Shown in pieces: positions 43,722-53,766 of a stretch of 64,000 bases of DNA. The stretch spans positions 62,001 through 126,000 of the forward strand of contig JAUNPS010000001.1 in assembly GCA_030536575.1 (NCBI GenBank), in the 5' to 3' direction. Within the stretch, counting starts at the first letter, position 1. Every line of letters begins with the position of its first letter. The DNA is from Eubacteriales bacterium (GTDB taxonomy: Bacteria; Bacillota; Clostridia; Lachnospirales; Lachnospiraceae). The translations under genes were made by a program, and so were the position numbers. A model generated the notes under the pieces. That model searched no databases. It was not told the DNA's origin and was given only the letters and a program-made list of their open reading frames with translations.

Positions 43722-45448
43722 TGAAACGCTTTCTCTATGGATTTAAAAAACAGTTTTTTCTCTATACGGCTGCGATTATGCTGGTTTTTCTGGCGGCAAT
43801 CTCTGTCATTTTCGCGCGGACGGCCAGCCGGAATATCCGGGAGCTGGCCCTGCAAAGCTACGCAACCTCGAATGAACAGCATTTATTGAATTTTCAGAAA
43901 AATTACGAGTCTCTCAGCAGCCTCACCCAGTCCTATGTCCTGAATACGTATATTCAGCGGGCGCTGTCTTCCGGGACGCTCACCTACACAGACCGGAAAT
44001 ACATCACCAGCAGCCTGCGCTATCCGAACAATGATCTGGTGGAGTCTGCTTTTTACATAAACAATGATTCGGAAATTTTTTATTCATCGCTGGATGTCCG
44101 GCGGATTGCCCTGAATCAGGAGCTTCTGGCGCTGTTTTCTTCCGCCGTGGAGGAGACGTATTCCAGGCCTGTCCTTCTTAGCCTTTCAAAGGAATATGGG
44201 GAAAATGCGGGACTTTATATAATTCGGAAGATTCGCCATCTGGAAATTAACTGCCCGCCGGGGCTTCTGGTGCTTCGGGTTTCCGAGCGTTTTTACAACA
44301 GTATTTTTTCAGACAATGGATTTCAGAAAGAGGCGATCCTTCTGCTTCTGGAACCGGATTCTGCCCTTTGTTATGCGCAGAATACTACGGCGTTTGCCGT
44401 TCCGGATTCTGAAATGCTGGTGAAATCCTGCGCGGCGTTTGCGGAGCCTTATGGGATTCAGAACGGGCAGTATTTTTTCTGCCGGCAGGATGCGGAGACA
44501 GGATTCTGGCTGCTCTGTGTCATTCCGAAGCCGATCATTGCGGCGTATTCGGAGTCTTTTTATCGGACGCTGCTGTTCCTTTCGCTTTTCTTGCTGCTGA
44601 TCCTGACGCCGTTTATTTATCTGGCAGCGGGGCATTTTACCAGGCCGGTGCGGAAGCTTTCGGAAACAATGTCGGCATTTTCGGTGGAAAATATGGGAAA
44701 GAAAATTCAGACGAGTACGAATACGGAGCTGGATACGATTTCAGAAAGTTATAATATGATGGTGCGCAATATTCAGGAATTGATGCAGGCATTGAAAAAA
44801 GAACAGGAAATTTTACGGGCAAATGAGTACAGCCTTTTGCTGCATCAGATAAATCCGCATTTTCTTTACAATACATTGGATAATATCCATATGCTTGCCA
44901 GGATGCACGGCGATTCTACCACCGTTCAGCTCATTTCTTCGCTGACGAAATTGCTGCGCATCAGTTTGAGCAATGGGCATGAGATTATTCCGCTGGCGCA
45001 GGAGTTGGAACATATTCGGTGCTATCTGGAAATCGAGCAGATTCGGACGGTGCGGCTGTTTGATTTTTGGATCGATTCGCCGGAGGAGTTGGATGAGGTG
45101 ATGATTCCGAAGCTGATCTTGCAGCCGATTGTGGAGAATGGGATTAAGTATGGATTTGCGGAGTTGGAAGAAGGCGGAGTCATTACGGTGCAGGTGCGAA
45201 GAGTGGGTGGAAATTTGTGGATTTCGGTGTTTAATAATGGGGAAGGGATTTCGGAGGAGGCGATGCGGCGGCTGAATGGGCTGTCGGGGATGAATCTGGA
45301 GGAGATTGCGCAGGAGTTTCCGCAAACGGCGGGAGGATATGGGGTCGCAAATGTGGTGTGCAGGCTGAAGCTGCGGTATCAGGAGCGGTTTGTGCTGTAT
45401 TATAGTAATCAGGGCGGGACACTGTGTACGATGGTGCTGCCGGGGTAA
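43718..45448 (+). CDS. YesM-type sensor histidine kinase
   Basis: A 576-residue membrane kinase: transmembrane segments near residues 15-35 and 285-305 flank an extracellular sensing domain, then a HAMP region (LSETMSAFSVENMGKKI), the His_kinase motif LLLHQINPHFLYNTLDNI with the phosphorylated His, and a GHKL ATPase domain ending in GGVITVQV and GYGVANV. The start overlaps yesN by 4 bp. It likely senses the external carbohydrate. Confidence 0.94.
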   Translation: MMKRFLYGFKKQFFLYTAAIMLVFLAAISVIFARTASRNIRELALQSYATSNEQHLLNFQKNYESLSSLTQSYVLNTYIQRALSSGTLTYTDRKYITSSLRYPNNDLVESAFYINNDSEIFYSSLDVRRIALNQELLALFSSAVEETYSRPVLLSLSKEYGENAGLYIIRKIRHLEINCPPGLLVLRVSERFYNSIFSDNGFQKEAILLLLEPDSALCYAQNTTAFAVPDSEMLVKSCAAFAEPYGIQNGQYFFCRQDAETGFWLLCVIPKPIIAAYSESFYRTLLFLSLFLLLILTPFIYLAAGHFTRPVRKLSETMSAFSVENMGKKIQTSTNTELDTISESYNMMVRNIQELMQALKKEQEILRANEYSLLLHQINPHFLYNTLDNIHMLARMHGDSTTVQLISSLTKLLRISLSNGHEIIPLAQELEHIRCYLEIEQIRTVRLFDFWIDSPEELDEVMIPKLILQPIVENGIKYGFAELEEGGVITVQVRRVGGNLWISVFNNGEGISEEAMRRLNGLSGMNLEEIAQEFPQTAGGYGVANVVCRLKLRYQERFVLYYSNQGGTLCTMVLPG

Positions 45449-45477
45449 GAAAATAGCCCCGGACAGCGCTCACCGCA

Positions 45478-46182
45478 TTACCATAAATCCGTCCACCCAC
45501 ACTCCTCTCCCTCTCTAAACGGCTCCGGCGTCTCCGACGCCTCCTGCATTTCCCGGTAAATCTGCCTGCTCACATCCGGTACTGTATCCGGCCCATAGTC
45601 TTCAAACTCCCTGGAATTTAAAATCACCGCCCCCATCCGCCGCATATCCTCGATATTCACCCTCTGAATCTCCTCCGTCTGCGACGAACAGCAATCCTCC
45701 AAAATCACCACATTATACTCCAGCGAATTCGCATCATAACACGTCGTCCGCACACAGTTCGGCGTCGTCGTCCCGATCAGGATCACCGTCTCCACCTGGA
45801 GCCTGCGCAGGATCAGATCCAGCTCCGTATGGAAAAATGCACTCCACCGGGGCTTGATGATCGTATAATCCCCCGGCTGCGGCCGCAGGCCCTCCGGCGC
45901 CTGGGCGCTGTTCTCCCCTCTGCTCTCCGGCGTCATCGCGCGCCCGCCGCGTTTCCACCCCTCATACCGGGTCAGCTCCACATCACTCCCGTCCGTCCGG
46001 TAAATCCGCTTCACAAAAAACACCGGAATCCCTTTTTCGCGGGCGGTTTCCACGGCGTGTACGCAGGCGGGAACCGTAGCCGCCGCATATTTGATGCAGT
46101 GCGCGGACTTCGGATTCACGAATCCGTTCTCCATATCGATCACGATCAAAGCCGATTTTGTCTTATTTTCTTTCATTTTCAC
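45478..46182 (-). CDS. Isochorismatase-family cysteine hydrolase
   Basis: A 234-residue hydrolase with the family triad visible as Asp in VIDMENGF, Lys in IIKPRWSAF and Cys in TTTPNCVRTTC. Members include nicotinamidases, carbamoylsarcosine amidases and ureidoacrylate hydrolases; substrate cannot be told. It follows cobN1 by 73 bp on the same strand and has its own AAAGGAAC site. It may be read through from the B12 operon, but a hairpin lies between, so membership is doubtful. Convergent with yesM. Confidence 0.87.
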   Translation of the reverse strand: MKMKENKTKSALIVIDMENGFVNPKSAHCIKYAAATVPACVHAVETAREKGIPVFFVKRIYRTDGSDVELTRYEGWKRGGRAMTPESRGENSAQAPEGLRPQPGDYTIIKPRWSAFFHTELDLILRRLQVETVILIGTTTPNCVRTTCYDANSLEYNVVILEDCCSSQTEEIQRVNIEDMRRMGAVILNSREFEDYGPDTVPDVSRQIYREMQEASETPEPFREGEECGWTDLW

Positions 46183-46216
46183 AGTTCCTTTCCTCTTTTC
46201 GTTCGCGTGTCAGTGG

Positions 46217-46252
46217 CAAAACCGGGCCCCCGTTGGCCAGGGGGCATCCCGC
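46217..46252 (-). terminator. Possible terminator at the end of the B12-riboswitch operon
   Basis: Minus-strand GCCCCC and GGGGGC form a stable stem extended by CGGG/CCCG, followed only by GTTTTGCC. The short U-run makes this a weak call. Confidence 0.4.
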
Positions 46253-46255
46253 CGC

Positions 46256-49200
46256 TCAGAGCCGCCCCTCCAGCGTGTTCAAATATGCATCAATCTCCTG
46301 CAAATTCTCCCGCCATCCCTCCACCTGCTCATCCCGCACAATCTCCACGCTGCCTCCCTGAATCTCTCCATTTCCTCCCGCCTCATCTTCCATACAGCCC
46401 TCAATCCGCAGATAATCCTCCCGCAGCGCCTGCAGCACCTCTTCCTGCGGCTTCCACCTTCCCCGGCTCTCCAACTCCAGCAGCCGCCGCGCAATCTCCT
46501 CCGCCGCATACGGATTCTGCCCCAAAAGCCACTCCCGCATTTCCTCCTGATTCACATACGTCTCCGCCAACTGATCCAGAACCGCATCAGAAACGCAGTC
46601 ATTCATACACTTCGCCTCAAAAACCCGCTGCATCCGGCTCATCATCTCGCCCGCTCCCCGGTATCCCTCCTCACGCGTCCGATCCTGCCAGACCGGATTC
46701 AGCAGCGTCTGCCGAATATCCCGCTCCACGCTCTCTCCCAGCGCCAGCGTCTCCATCGGCTGATTTTTCTCACTGTAACTCTGATACTGGCGGATCTCCT
46801 TCTTCCCAATCATCTTCGCCGCCAGCCGGAACCCTCCCTGCACCTGTACCCCAAAACCGCAGGACAGCGAATCATTCCTCCTGGAAGAAGACAAATCACA
46901 GCTCAAATCAATCTTCTTCACATTCTGGACAAACTCCCGGATACTGCTCCTCCCGTTCAGTCCGTTTCCATACGCAAACGCGGATGCCTGGATAAAATAC
47001 CGGGCCAGGTCTTCGTCCGTTTCCCAGGCGCTGGCCTTCAGCGCCAGATCCAGCCCAGCCCCATACGTTCCCGGCGGGTCGCCGAAAATCCGGATCGTAC
47101 CGGCTCGCTTCCCCAGCTCGCCGCATTCACGCTCCATTTCATGAGTATTCGCCAAAATGTAGTTCTCCTCCTCGCTCTCCGGCAGGGAAGCTGCCAACAG
47201 CACCGCTTCGTCCATCAGATTCACCGCATCCGGCCAGGTATCCCGCATCACGCCGGAAATCCGCAGCGTCACATCGATCCTGGGCCGCCCCAGTTCGGAA
47301 ACGGGGATTTCCTTCAGCCCAATCACCCGGCCCTGCCGATCCCAGACCGGACGCACCCCCAGCAAATACAGGAACTGGGAGAGCTGCTCTCCATGGGTAC
47401 GGGCAATGTCCAGCGAAATCATATTCATTGCAATCTTCTTCGGATAGGCTCCCGCATCTTTCAAATATGTCTCCAAAAGCTGTTTCGCCAGCTCGCTTCC
47501 CCGCTCATAAGCCACCGGGTCCGGAATCTTATCCATGTTCATCTGATAAAAATTCCGCCCCGTCGGCAAAATCCTCCGCCCGTTTTCATCCGGCATCCCG
47601 CCTTCCGAAGACGGAATAAAGCCGCCGTTCAGCCCGTGAACCAGCAGATCCATCTCCTGTTTTGTGCACAGCAAAAGCCGGTACACCCGCCGGATATCCT
47701 CTCCCAGCAGTCCTCCCGTGTCCGTACTGCGCAGACATTCTTCGACAACTTCCCGCACCCGCCGCTGATAATCAAAGGCGCTTTCGTTCGCCCTGCGCTC
47801 CAATACCTGATCTGCCAGAAGCAGCTCTGTCAGATACCCAAGAATCTCTTCCTCATCCGGATTTTCTCCAAACACATGGAGCCTGGAAAGCTTCCCGCTT
47901 TCCGCGCTGGCCAGCAGTGCATCCCGCACAAGTGAAATCCCTTCCTCGAAAGTTTCCGCCGAATTCAATAATCCGCGCATGGCTTCCTTTTCTTCCAGCA
48001 GCTCCAAAATCCGTTCCCGAAAGGCTGTCCCCTGTCCGTTTTTCATCTGCACGGCTTCTTCATACGCCTGAATCTGATCCATCAGCCGCAGTTCCTCCGC
48101 GTCAAAGCCGCCGCTGCTGGCCGGATAATATCCAAACAAAACCGCATTCGCCCTGCGCTTCGCAATGCATCCTTCCGAAGTCACTCCGATATGATACGGA
48201 TAAAGGTTCGGCATGCTTCCCAGCACGGCATACGGCCAGCACTCCTGCCCCAGGCCGCTTCCCTTCCCCGGAAGATATTCCAGGCTTCCGTCCGTTCCGA
48301 TATGAACCACGGCATGCACCTGCCGCACCCGTTCCAGATAGCGGTACGTGGCAATATACTGATGAGTGGGCGGGCAATTCGGATCATGGAGAATCCGGCA
48401 GACCTCCCCGGTACATTTCGCACCATAGCACCCGCGCTTCGGCTGCACCAGCAGACAGACATTGCCAAAAGACAGTCCGGTAATAATCAGGTCGCCGCCC
48501 TGCACCATGCCTTCTCCGGGCGGATCCCCCCATGCTTTCCGGAGGGCTTCCCGCATCCGCGGGGTAAATTCCTGAAAATACTCCTGATATTCGCCCTGGG
48601 CGGACATCCGGTACAAACAGCCTCCGCTTTGCAGGATATCTTCCACGCTTGTCCAGCGAAAATCCGAGAACGCCTTTTTCTCCAGAATCAATTTCAGCAG
48701 CGCCTTGCCGTCCTCCGGAATCTGTTCCACCTGATATCCTTCTTTCTTCAGGCGCTTCAGAATCGCCACCGCACTTTCCAGCGCATCCAGCCCAAACGCC
48801 TTCCCAATCGTCGCCTCAACGCCTGCGCAGACAGAATTGTGTAAAATAAGCGCTATCTTTTTACGGCTGTTGGGCGTCGTCCGAAGGGCAATCCAGCTTT
48901 TTACCCGCCTGGCAAGCCCCTTTATGCTCTCTGGTTGTAAAACAATCTTCCGCTCCCTGGGGCTTCGCAGCGCAATCAGCACCGGTTCCGTCATGCCCGC
49001 CATCTCCGGATTCAAATAAGCCGACTGCATTTCCTCCGCCAGCGGATTCGTCTCTTCCTCCCACGTCTCGGTGGTGACGAAATACGTGCTGACCGGATGG
49101 AAGACCGGAACATCGTATTTGCAGAACATCCGGACTGAATTCTCCGACGCGCTCAGCCCGTCCGCCCCCTTAATCAAATGCATCTGGAACTGCACCAGCC

Positions 49201-49927
49201 CCTGAATCAGCACCTTCCCATCCTGACAGAAATAGTGCTCCACAAGCTCCTCAAACCCATAGCTGCGGATCGTCTCCCCGGTTTCCCCGGCGGAAAAGAC
49301 CGGAATCACACCGATTCCCAGTTCGTGAAATGCTCCAATCAATGCTTCCTCTGCCTGAAGGGTCTGGCTGACCCAGGAACTCCGATGGCTCATGATTCCC
49401 ACATACGTCTCATAGCCCGCTTCCTCTTTTTCCAAAAAAGCCGTTACATCCTGGTAAACCTCTCCGGTACGAACTCCATAAATCCCGTCAAAGGGCAGCC
49501 TGCACGGCTCCTCCGGAATCGGCGCCCCCTCCTCCAAAAACAGCCAGTGCCGGATATAGGAAACGCAGCGGCGCAGATTTTCATCACCGCCATACAACAG
49601 ATATTCATTGATCGTCGTAATAAATTCTTTTTTTACATTTCCCTGATTCAGCAGGAGCGCCTCCGAGCCGACGGGAACCAGCAGCATTTCTCCCTGCAAG
49701 GCGGTCAGAAATTCTTCCTGCGTTTTATTCATTCCACGGCTTCCAAACAAAAGGGCTACCTGCTCTTCCCGACACCAGGTATCCAGCTTTTCCAAAAACT
49801 CCTGCCTCTTTTGCTCGGTATCCAGCATGTCCCACTGGTAAATGCATAAGCTGACCTTCTGCTCCTGAGCGGCCTCTTCCCAGCCGCTTCCCTGCCCGCA
49901 AAACAAATCCAAAAGTATCAGTCTCAT
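46256..49927 (-). CDS. CobN-like chelatase large subunit with His-to-Asp change (copy 1)
   Basis: A 1223-residue CobN/ChlH/BchH-family protein. Family blocks include ILHNSVCAGVEATIGKAFGLDA, the metal-site region HIGTDGSLEYLPGK (H542, D546, E550) and GDPPGTYGAGLD. Compared with copy 2 the second His of HxGTHG is Asp, at exactly the same residue number. So it may bind a different metal, act in the reverse direction, or be a non-catalytic partner. The ATG at 49927 overlaps the copy 2 stop by 4 bp and has AAGGAG upstream. Last gene of the B12 operon. In CobN the subunit holds the tetrapyrrole while AAA subunits drive chelation. Confidence 0.9.
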   Translation of the reverse strand: MRLILLDLFCGQGSGWEEAAQEQKVSLCIYQWDMLDTEQKRQEFLEKLDTWCREEQVALLFGSRGMNKTQEEFLTALQGEMLLVPVGSEALLLNQGNVKKEFITTINEYLLYGGDENLRRCVSYIRHWLFLEEGAPIPEEPCRLPFDGIYGVRTGEVYQDVTAFLEKEEAGYETYVGIMSHRSSWVSQTLQAEEALIGAFHELGIGVIPVFSAGETGETIRSYGFEELVEHYFCQDGKVLIQGLVQFQMHLIKGADGLSASENSVRMFCKYDVPVFHPVSTYFVTTETWEEETNPLAEEMQSAYLNPEMAGMTEPVLIALRSPRERKIVLQPESIKGLARRVKSWIALRTTPNSRKKIALILHNSVCAGVEATIGKAFGLDALESAVAILKRLKKEGYQVEQIPEDGKALLKLILEKKAFSDFRWTSVEDILQSGGCLYRMSAQGEYQEYFQEFTPRMREALRKAWGDPPGEGMVQGGDLIITGLSFGNVCLLVQPKRGCYGAKCTGEVCRILHDPNCPPTHQYIATYRYLERVRQVHAVVHIGTDGSLEYLPGKGSGLGQECWPYAVLGSMPNLYPYHIGVTSEGCIAKRRANAVLFGYYPASSGGFDAEELRLMDQIQAYEEAVQMKNGQGTAFRERILELLEEKEAMRGLLNSAETFEEGISLVRDALLASAESGKLSRLHVFGENPDEEEILGYLTELLLADQVLERRANESAFDYQRRVREVVEECLRSTDTGGLLGEDIRRVYRLLLCTKQEMDLLVHGLNGGFIPSSEGGMPDENGRRILPTGRNFYQMNMDKIPDPVAYERGSELAKQLLETYLKDAGAYPKKIAMNMISLDIARTHGEQLSQFLYLLGVRPVWDRQGRVIGLKEIPVSELGRPRIDVTLRISGVMRDTWPDAVNLMDEAVLLAASLPESEEENYILANTHEMERECGELGKRAGTIRIFGDPPGTYGAGLDLALKASAWETDEDLARYFIQASAFAYGNGLNGRSSIREFVQNVKKIDLSCDLSSSRRNDSLSCGFGVQVQGGFRLAAKMIGKKEIRQYQSYSEKNQPMETLALGESVERDIRQTLLNPVWQDRTREEGYRGAGEMMSRMQRVFEAKCMNDCVSDAVLDQLAETYVNQEEMREWLLGQNPYAAEEIARRLLELESRGRWKPQEEVLQALREDYLRIEGCMEDEAGGNGEIQGGSVEIVRDEQVEGWRENLQEIDAYLNTLEGRL

Positions 49928-52900
49928 TCTTCGTCTCCTTCGAAATCCCCTTCCATTTCCAGGTAAATTTCCTGCAGTTTCTCCAGCTTCTCCTCCGAGG
50001 CGTTCCACATGTTCCGCTGCGCCGCCTCCAGCAGCCGCTCGCTCATCGCATGCAGCGCCCAGGGATTTACCTCTTTAATCCAGTCGTGAAGCTCCTGGTT
50101 ATTCAGATATTGCTCAAACACATCGTCGTACATATAGTCCTCGACCACATCGCTGGTCGCGTCCCAGCCGAACAAAATGTCCACCATAACCGAAAATTCC
50201 TGCGCACCTTTGAATCCGTGCTGCTTCATTCCCTCAATCCACCGGGGATTGTTGATCCGCGCCCGCATAATCCGGGCCGTCTCCTGAGCCACATTGCGCG
50301 TCACTACGTGCTCCGTATCCGCCGCATTGGTGGAATAGGAGGCCGGGGCACTCCCTTTCTGAGACTTGACCGCGGCAATCAGCCCGCCGTGATAATTATA
50401 GAAATCGTCGCTGTCCAGCATGTCCGCCTCGCAGGAAGAAATATTCTTCACCGTCACATCACACCCTGTCAGCCGATTCGCGAACAAATCCTGCATCTTT
50501 TCCCCGTGATACCGTCTGGAATAGCCGTGGCCGCTCCAGGTAATGTACGCCTTCCCTAAGTCGTCGCTGGTCTCCCATTTCCGGCTGTTGACCATGATAT
50601 CGACGCCTGCCCCATAGTTTCCGGGCGGGCATCCGAAAATCCGCACAGCCGCCCGCTCGTAGGCCTGCTCCCGATCCAGCCCGCTCTTCAGGAACGTCTC
50701 CATGTCCGCTTCCACATGCTTGCGGATGAAATTTTCCTCCGGCCCTTCCTCCAGCCCGGCGGCTAAGTTGACCGCTTCATCCACCAATTCGATCAGATTC
50801 GGGAAGGTATCCCGGAACAGGCCGCTGATGCGAAGCGTCACATCGATTCTGGGACGTCCCAGCTCCTCTGTCGGGATCACTTCCAACCCGATCACCCGAT
50901 CCGTCTGCCCCAGCCAGACCGGACGCACGCCATACAGATACAGGATTTCTGCAATGTCGTCGCCGCCCGTCTTCATCGTCTCCCCGGAATAAACCACAAT
51001 CGCAATCTCCTCCGGAACCGCTCCCGTCTCCTTCTCATGGGTCTTCAAGAGCTGGTCAGCCAGCCTTTTGCCTGTCTCCCAGGCCGCGCGGCTGGGAACC
51101 TCGGTGGGATCGATCGTGTAAAAATTCCGCCCGGTCGGCAGGATGTGCGCGTTCCCGCGGCTGGGCGCGCCGGAAGGCCCTTTTCGCACAAATTTCCCGT
51201 TCAGGCCGTCCAGCACCGACTGAATTTCATCCGCTGTGTCCATCAGGCGCGGATACACTTCGTCGGCCACGAACCGGAGACACTGTTCCAGTTGGTCACT
51301 CCGCGCCGGATTCAGCCCCTCCTGTTCGGAAATCTCCTGAATCATTCCTGCAATTTCTGTCTTCGCATACCCTTTTTCTTCCCAGCATGCAAACAGCTTC
51401 CGGCCAATCTCATCCGCCTGCTCCAGCTTCATGGCGTTCGTGCGGCCCGTTTCGTCGCACGCTTCCGGATACTCCAGCAAAGATTCCAGATCATAGCCCA
51501 GCATCCGGCAAATCCCCTGGCGCAGAGACGGTACATTGCCATTTTTCACCCGCACCAGAAGCCGCAGAAGATTCGTCAGGCGCTCGCCTTTTGGCGGCTG
51601 GCCAAACACGTGCAGGCCGTCCCGGATCTCCGAAGCCTTGATTTCGCTGACCCACAGATGCAGCTTTTCGGCCGTCTCCTCAAAGGATTCCGTAAAATCC
51701 TGCCAGGTAAGTCCCAGATCCCGCGTCAGATTCATGCGCTCTGCCAGTTCCCGGATTTCTTCCTGCAATTCGGCCGTCTTGCTGTTGCCGTTCTGTTTCG
51801 CATGGTAATACTTTGCCAGCCGCTCATCGATCACCGCAATGTCCCCATAAGCTCCTCCTTCCCGCATGGATGGGATCAGATGATCCACAATGCAGGCGGC
51901 CGTCCGGCGCTTGGCCTGGGCTCCCTCACCCGGCACATCAATGATATACGGATAAATGTTTGGCAGGTTCCCAATAGCCGCGTCCGGATAGCAGTTCCGG
52001 GACAGCCCGATTTCCTTCCCCGGAAGCCACTCGATGGTGCCGTGGGTACCGACGTGAATCACCGCATTGGCCCCAAATTCGTATTCCAGGTAGCGGTAAA
52101 AGGCCAGATATTGGTAGGGACATACCAGGTCGGTAGAGTGATAGCATTCCTCCGCTTTCTCTTCCTGCGCCCGGGGCGGCTGCAAGCCGATCAGAATATT
52201 TCCATTTTTAATGCACGGAACCAGAATCTGATCTCCCACTGCCATAAAGTCGCCCGGCGCTTCGCCCCAGTCCCGCAAAAGCTCCCTGCGGATCTTTTCC
52301 GGCAGCGCCGTGAACCAGCTCTGCCACTCCTGGGGCCCCGCCGTTGCCTCCGCCCGCGCAAGCAGTTCCTCGGCCGAACGGAAACGCCCGTCATTCGTCA
52401 GCCCCTTCGTAATCCGGTCAATAATCTCCTGCCCGTCCCGGAACGCATACTCTGTGCGGATGCCCTGTCCTTCCATGGCGCACACCAGATGGTAAACGGA
52501 TTCCGGCGTGTCCAGCCCGTAGGCGCAGCCGATCATGTCCGCCCGGGGCGGCATATTGTGCAGAATAATCGCAACCTTTTTCTCAGACTGGGGGATTCTG
52601 GAAAGGTTCGCCCAGTTCTTCGCCAGACGGACAAGCTTCTCCGCCCGATCCCGGACCAGCACCGGACGTTCCTTCACGCCGTAAGGGGTTTTCACCTGTT
52701 CCGTGCAGGTCAGAGGAACGCCGATGAGCTGGCCGTCAAATTCCGCCGTGTAAACATTGCCCAGATACATCGCATCCATCCCCCGCACCGACTCCTGCCA
52801 CTGCTGATACGTATAATTCGTCGTCAGCGCCTGGATGGCCGGAACGCCCAGAATCTCAAAAATACTGTCCTGTACCTGCTCCATCCCACAACCCGGCGCG

Positions 52901-53679
52901 GAAAGTACGCTGAGGGAATGTCCGGCTGCCACGATCATTGCCTGGGGAACGCTGCGCCCCTCCCAGATCAGGTACTTCCGGAGGGAAGCCCGCAGGCCGC
53001 CGTAAGAAACGTCCGTCGACGGCATCACATTGGAATAGAGCACCAGCGGTGTACAGCCAAAATCCCGGATGATTGCCATCAATTGATCCAGGTATTCCGT
53101 TTCACCAGTTTGAATGGTATGGAAATGGATCAGCACGCCGATGACCGGCTTCGGATCCTGGCTGACCGCTTCCAGATAGGCTTCGTCCGTCAGCCCTTCG
53201 TCCTTTCCATAATACCCGTCCCAGCGCGGGAACACGACCGGTTCATACGTACAGGGATAACCGGCCACCTTCTGAAACAGATAACGCAGAAAATTCCGCA
53301 GATTTTCTTTCCCGCCTGCTTCCAGGTAACTCAACAGGGTAGTCACCACCTGGGCCGGAAGTTTGCATTGCTTCGTCATCTCTTCCATTTCGGATTCAAT
53401 GGTCGAGCGGAAGAAATACGGTTTTTTTCCTTCGAAATACTCCCGAAATTTTAAGTAGCTCCGGAAATAGGCCATACTTCCATGAAAATTGAAGATGACA
53501 AAGTCCGCCTGCTTCACGCTTTCCAGGCTTTCCCTGCAAATATCTTCGTCCCGGTCGATCTCCGCTGTGTCATAGACGTCCATGAAAATATCGCTTATTT
53601 CCCTTCCTGCCTCCTCGAACGCTTCCCGAAAATCGCAGACAGGCCGTTTTCCTTCAAAAATTGCCGCAATTTTAAACAT
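49924..53679 (-). CDS. CobN-like chelatase large subunit (copy 2)
   Basis: A 1251-residue CobN/ChlH-family protein with the intact metal-site motif HVGTHGTIEWLPGK (H542, H546, E550), plus ILHNMPPRADMIGCAYGLDTPES and FGCPPGNYGAGVD. In aerobic B12 makers CobN with CobS and CobT inserts cobalt into hydrogenobyrinate diamide; in Bacteroides the CobN relative HmuS is reported to remove iron from haem. Here the AAA partners resemble ChlI and ChlD instead of CobS and CobT. No signal peptide, so cytosolic. It follows a BtuF-like gene across an 87-bp gap that holds a terminator-like hairpin. Confidence 0.92.
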   Translation of the reverse strand: MFKIAAIFEGKRPVCDFREAFEEAGREISDIFMDVYDTAEIDRDEDICRESLESVKQADFVIFNFHGSMAYFRSYLKFREYFEGKKPYFFRSTIESEMEEMTKQCKLPAQVVTTLLSYLEAGGKENLRNFLRYLFQKVAGYPCTYEPVVFPRWDGYYGKDEGLTDEAYLEAVSQDPKPVIGVLIHFHTIQTGETEYLDQLMAIIRDFGCTPLVLYSNVMPSTDVSYGGLRASLRKYLIWEGRSVPQAMIVAAGHSLSVLSAPGCGMEQVQDSIFEILGVPAIQALTTNYTYQQWQESVRGMDAMYLGNVYTAEFDGQLIGVPLTCTEQVKTPYGVKERPVLVRDRAEKLVRLAKNWANLSRIPQSEKKVAIILHNMPPRADMIGCAYGLDTPESVYHLVCAMEGQGIRTEYAFRDGQEIIDRITKGLTNDGRFRSAEELLARAEATAGPQEWQSWFTALPEKIRRELLRDWGEAPGDFMAVGDQILVPCIKNGNILIGLQPPRAQEEKAEECYHSTDLVCPYQYLAFYRYLEYEFGANAVIHVGTHGTIEWLPGKEIGLSRNCYPDAAIGNLPNIYPYIIDVPGEGAQAKRRTAACIVDHLIPSMREGGAYGDIAVIDERLAKYYHAKQNGNSKTAELQEEIRELAERMNLTRDLGLTWQDFTESFEETAEKLHLWVSEIKASEIRDGLHVFGQPPKGERLTNLLRLLVRVKNGNVPSLRQGICRMLGYDLESLLEYPEACDETGRTNAMKLEQADEIGRKLFACWEEKGYAKTEIAGMIQEISEQEGLNPARSDQLEQCLRFVADEVYPRLMDTADEIQSVLDGLNGKFVRKGPSGAPSRGNAHILPTGRNFYTIDPTEVPSRAAWETGKRLADQLLKTHEKETGAVPEEIAIVVYSGETMKTGGDDIAEILYLYGVRPVWLGQTDRVIGLEVIPTEELGRPRIDVTLRISGLFRDTFPNLIELVDEAVNLAAGLEEGPEENFIRKHVEADMETFLKSGLDREQAYERAAVRIFGCPPGNYGAGVDIMVNSRKWETSDDLGKAYITWSGHGYSRRYHGEKMQDLFANRLTGCDVTVKNISSCEADMLDSDDFYNYHGGLIAAVKSQKGSAPASYSTNAADTEHVVTRNVAQETARIMRARINNPRWIEGMKQHGFKGAQEFSVMVDILFGWDATSDVVEDYMYDDVFEQYLNNQELHDWIKEVNPWALHAMSERLLEAAQRNMWNASEEKLEKLQEIYLEMEGDFEGDEE

Positions 53680-53714
53680 ACCTCTTCTCCTTTCCTGCCG
53701 TGCTGACCCGCAGG

Positions 53715-53756
53715 TGAAAAAACTGGCTGCCGCACATTTCCATGCACCAGCCAGTC
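53715..53756 (-). terminator. Internal terminator-like hairpin between btuF and cobN2
   Basis: Minus-strand ACTGGCTG pairs with CAGCCAGT across an 18-base loop, followed by TTTTTTC. As a leaky terminator it would lower expression of the two very large CobN genes relative to the transporter genes. Confidence 0.65.
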
Positions 53757-53766
53757 CATGCTTTAT

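Noticed and set aside
46091-47935. Long open frame on the plus strand opposite cobN1
   Set aside because: It has low-complexity Arg/Leu/His/Pro-rich translation typical of the complement of a GC-rich gene, no ribosome binding site and no recognisable domain.
51037-53454. 805-codon plus-strand frame opposite cobN2
   Set aside because: It is the antisense shadow of a clear CobN gene; the composition is unlike a folded protein and the minus strand carries conserved motifs.
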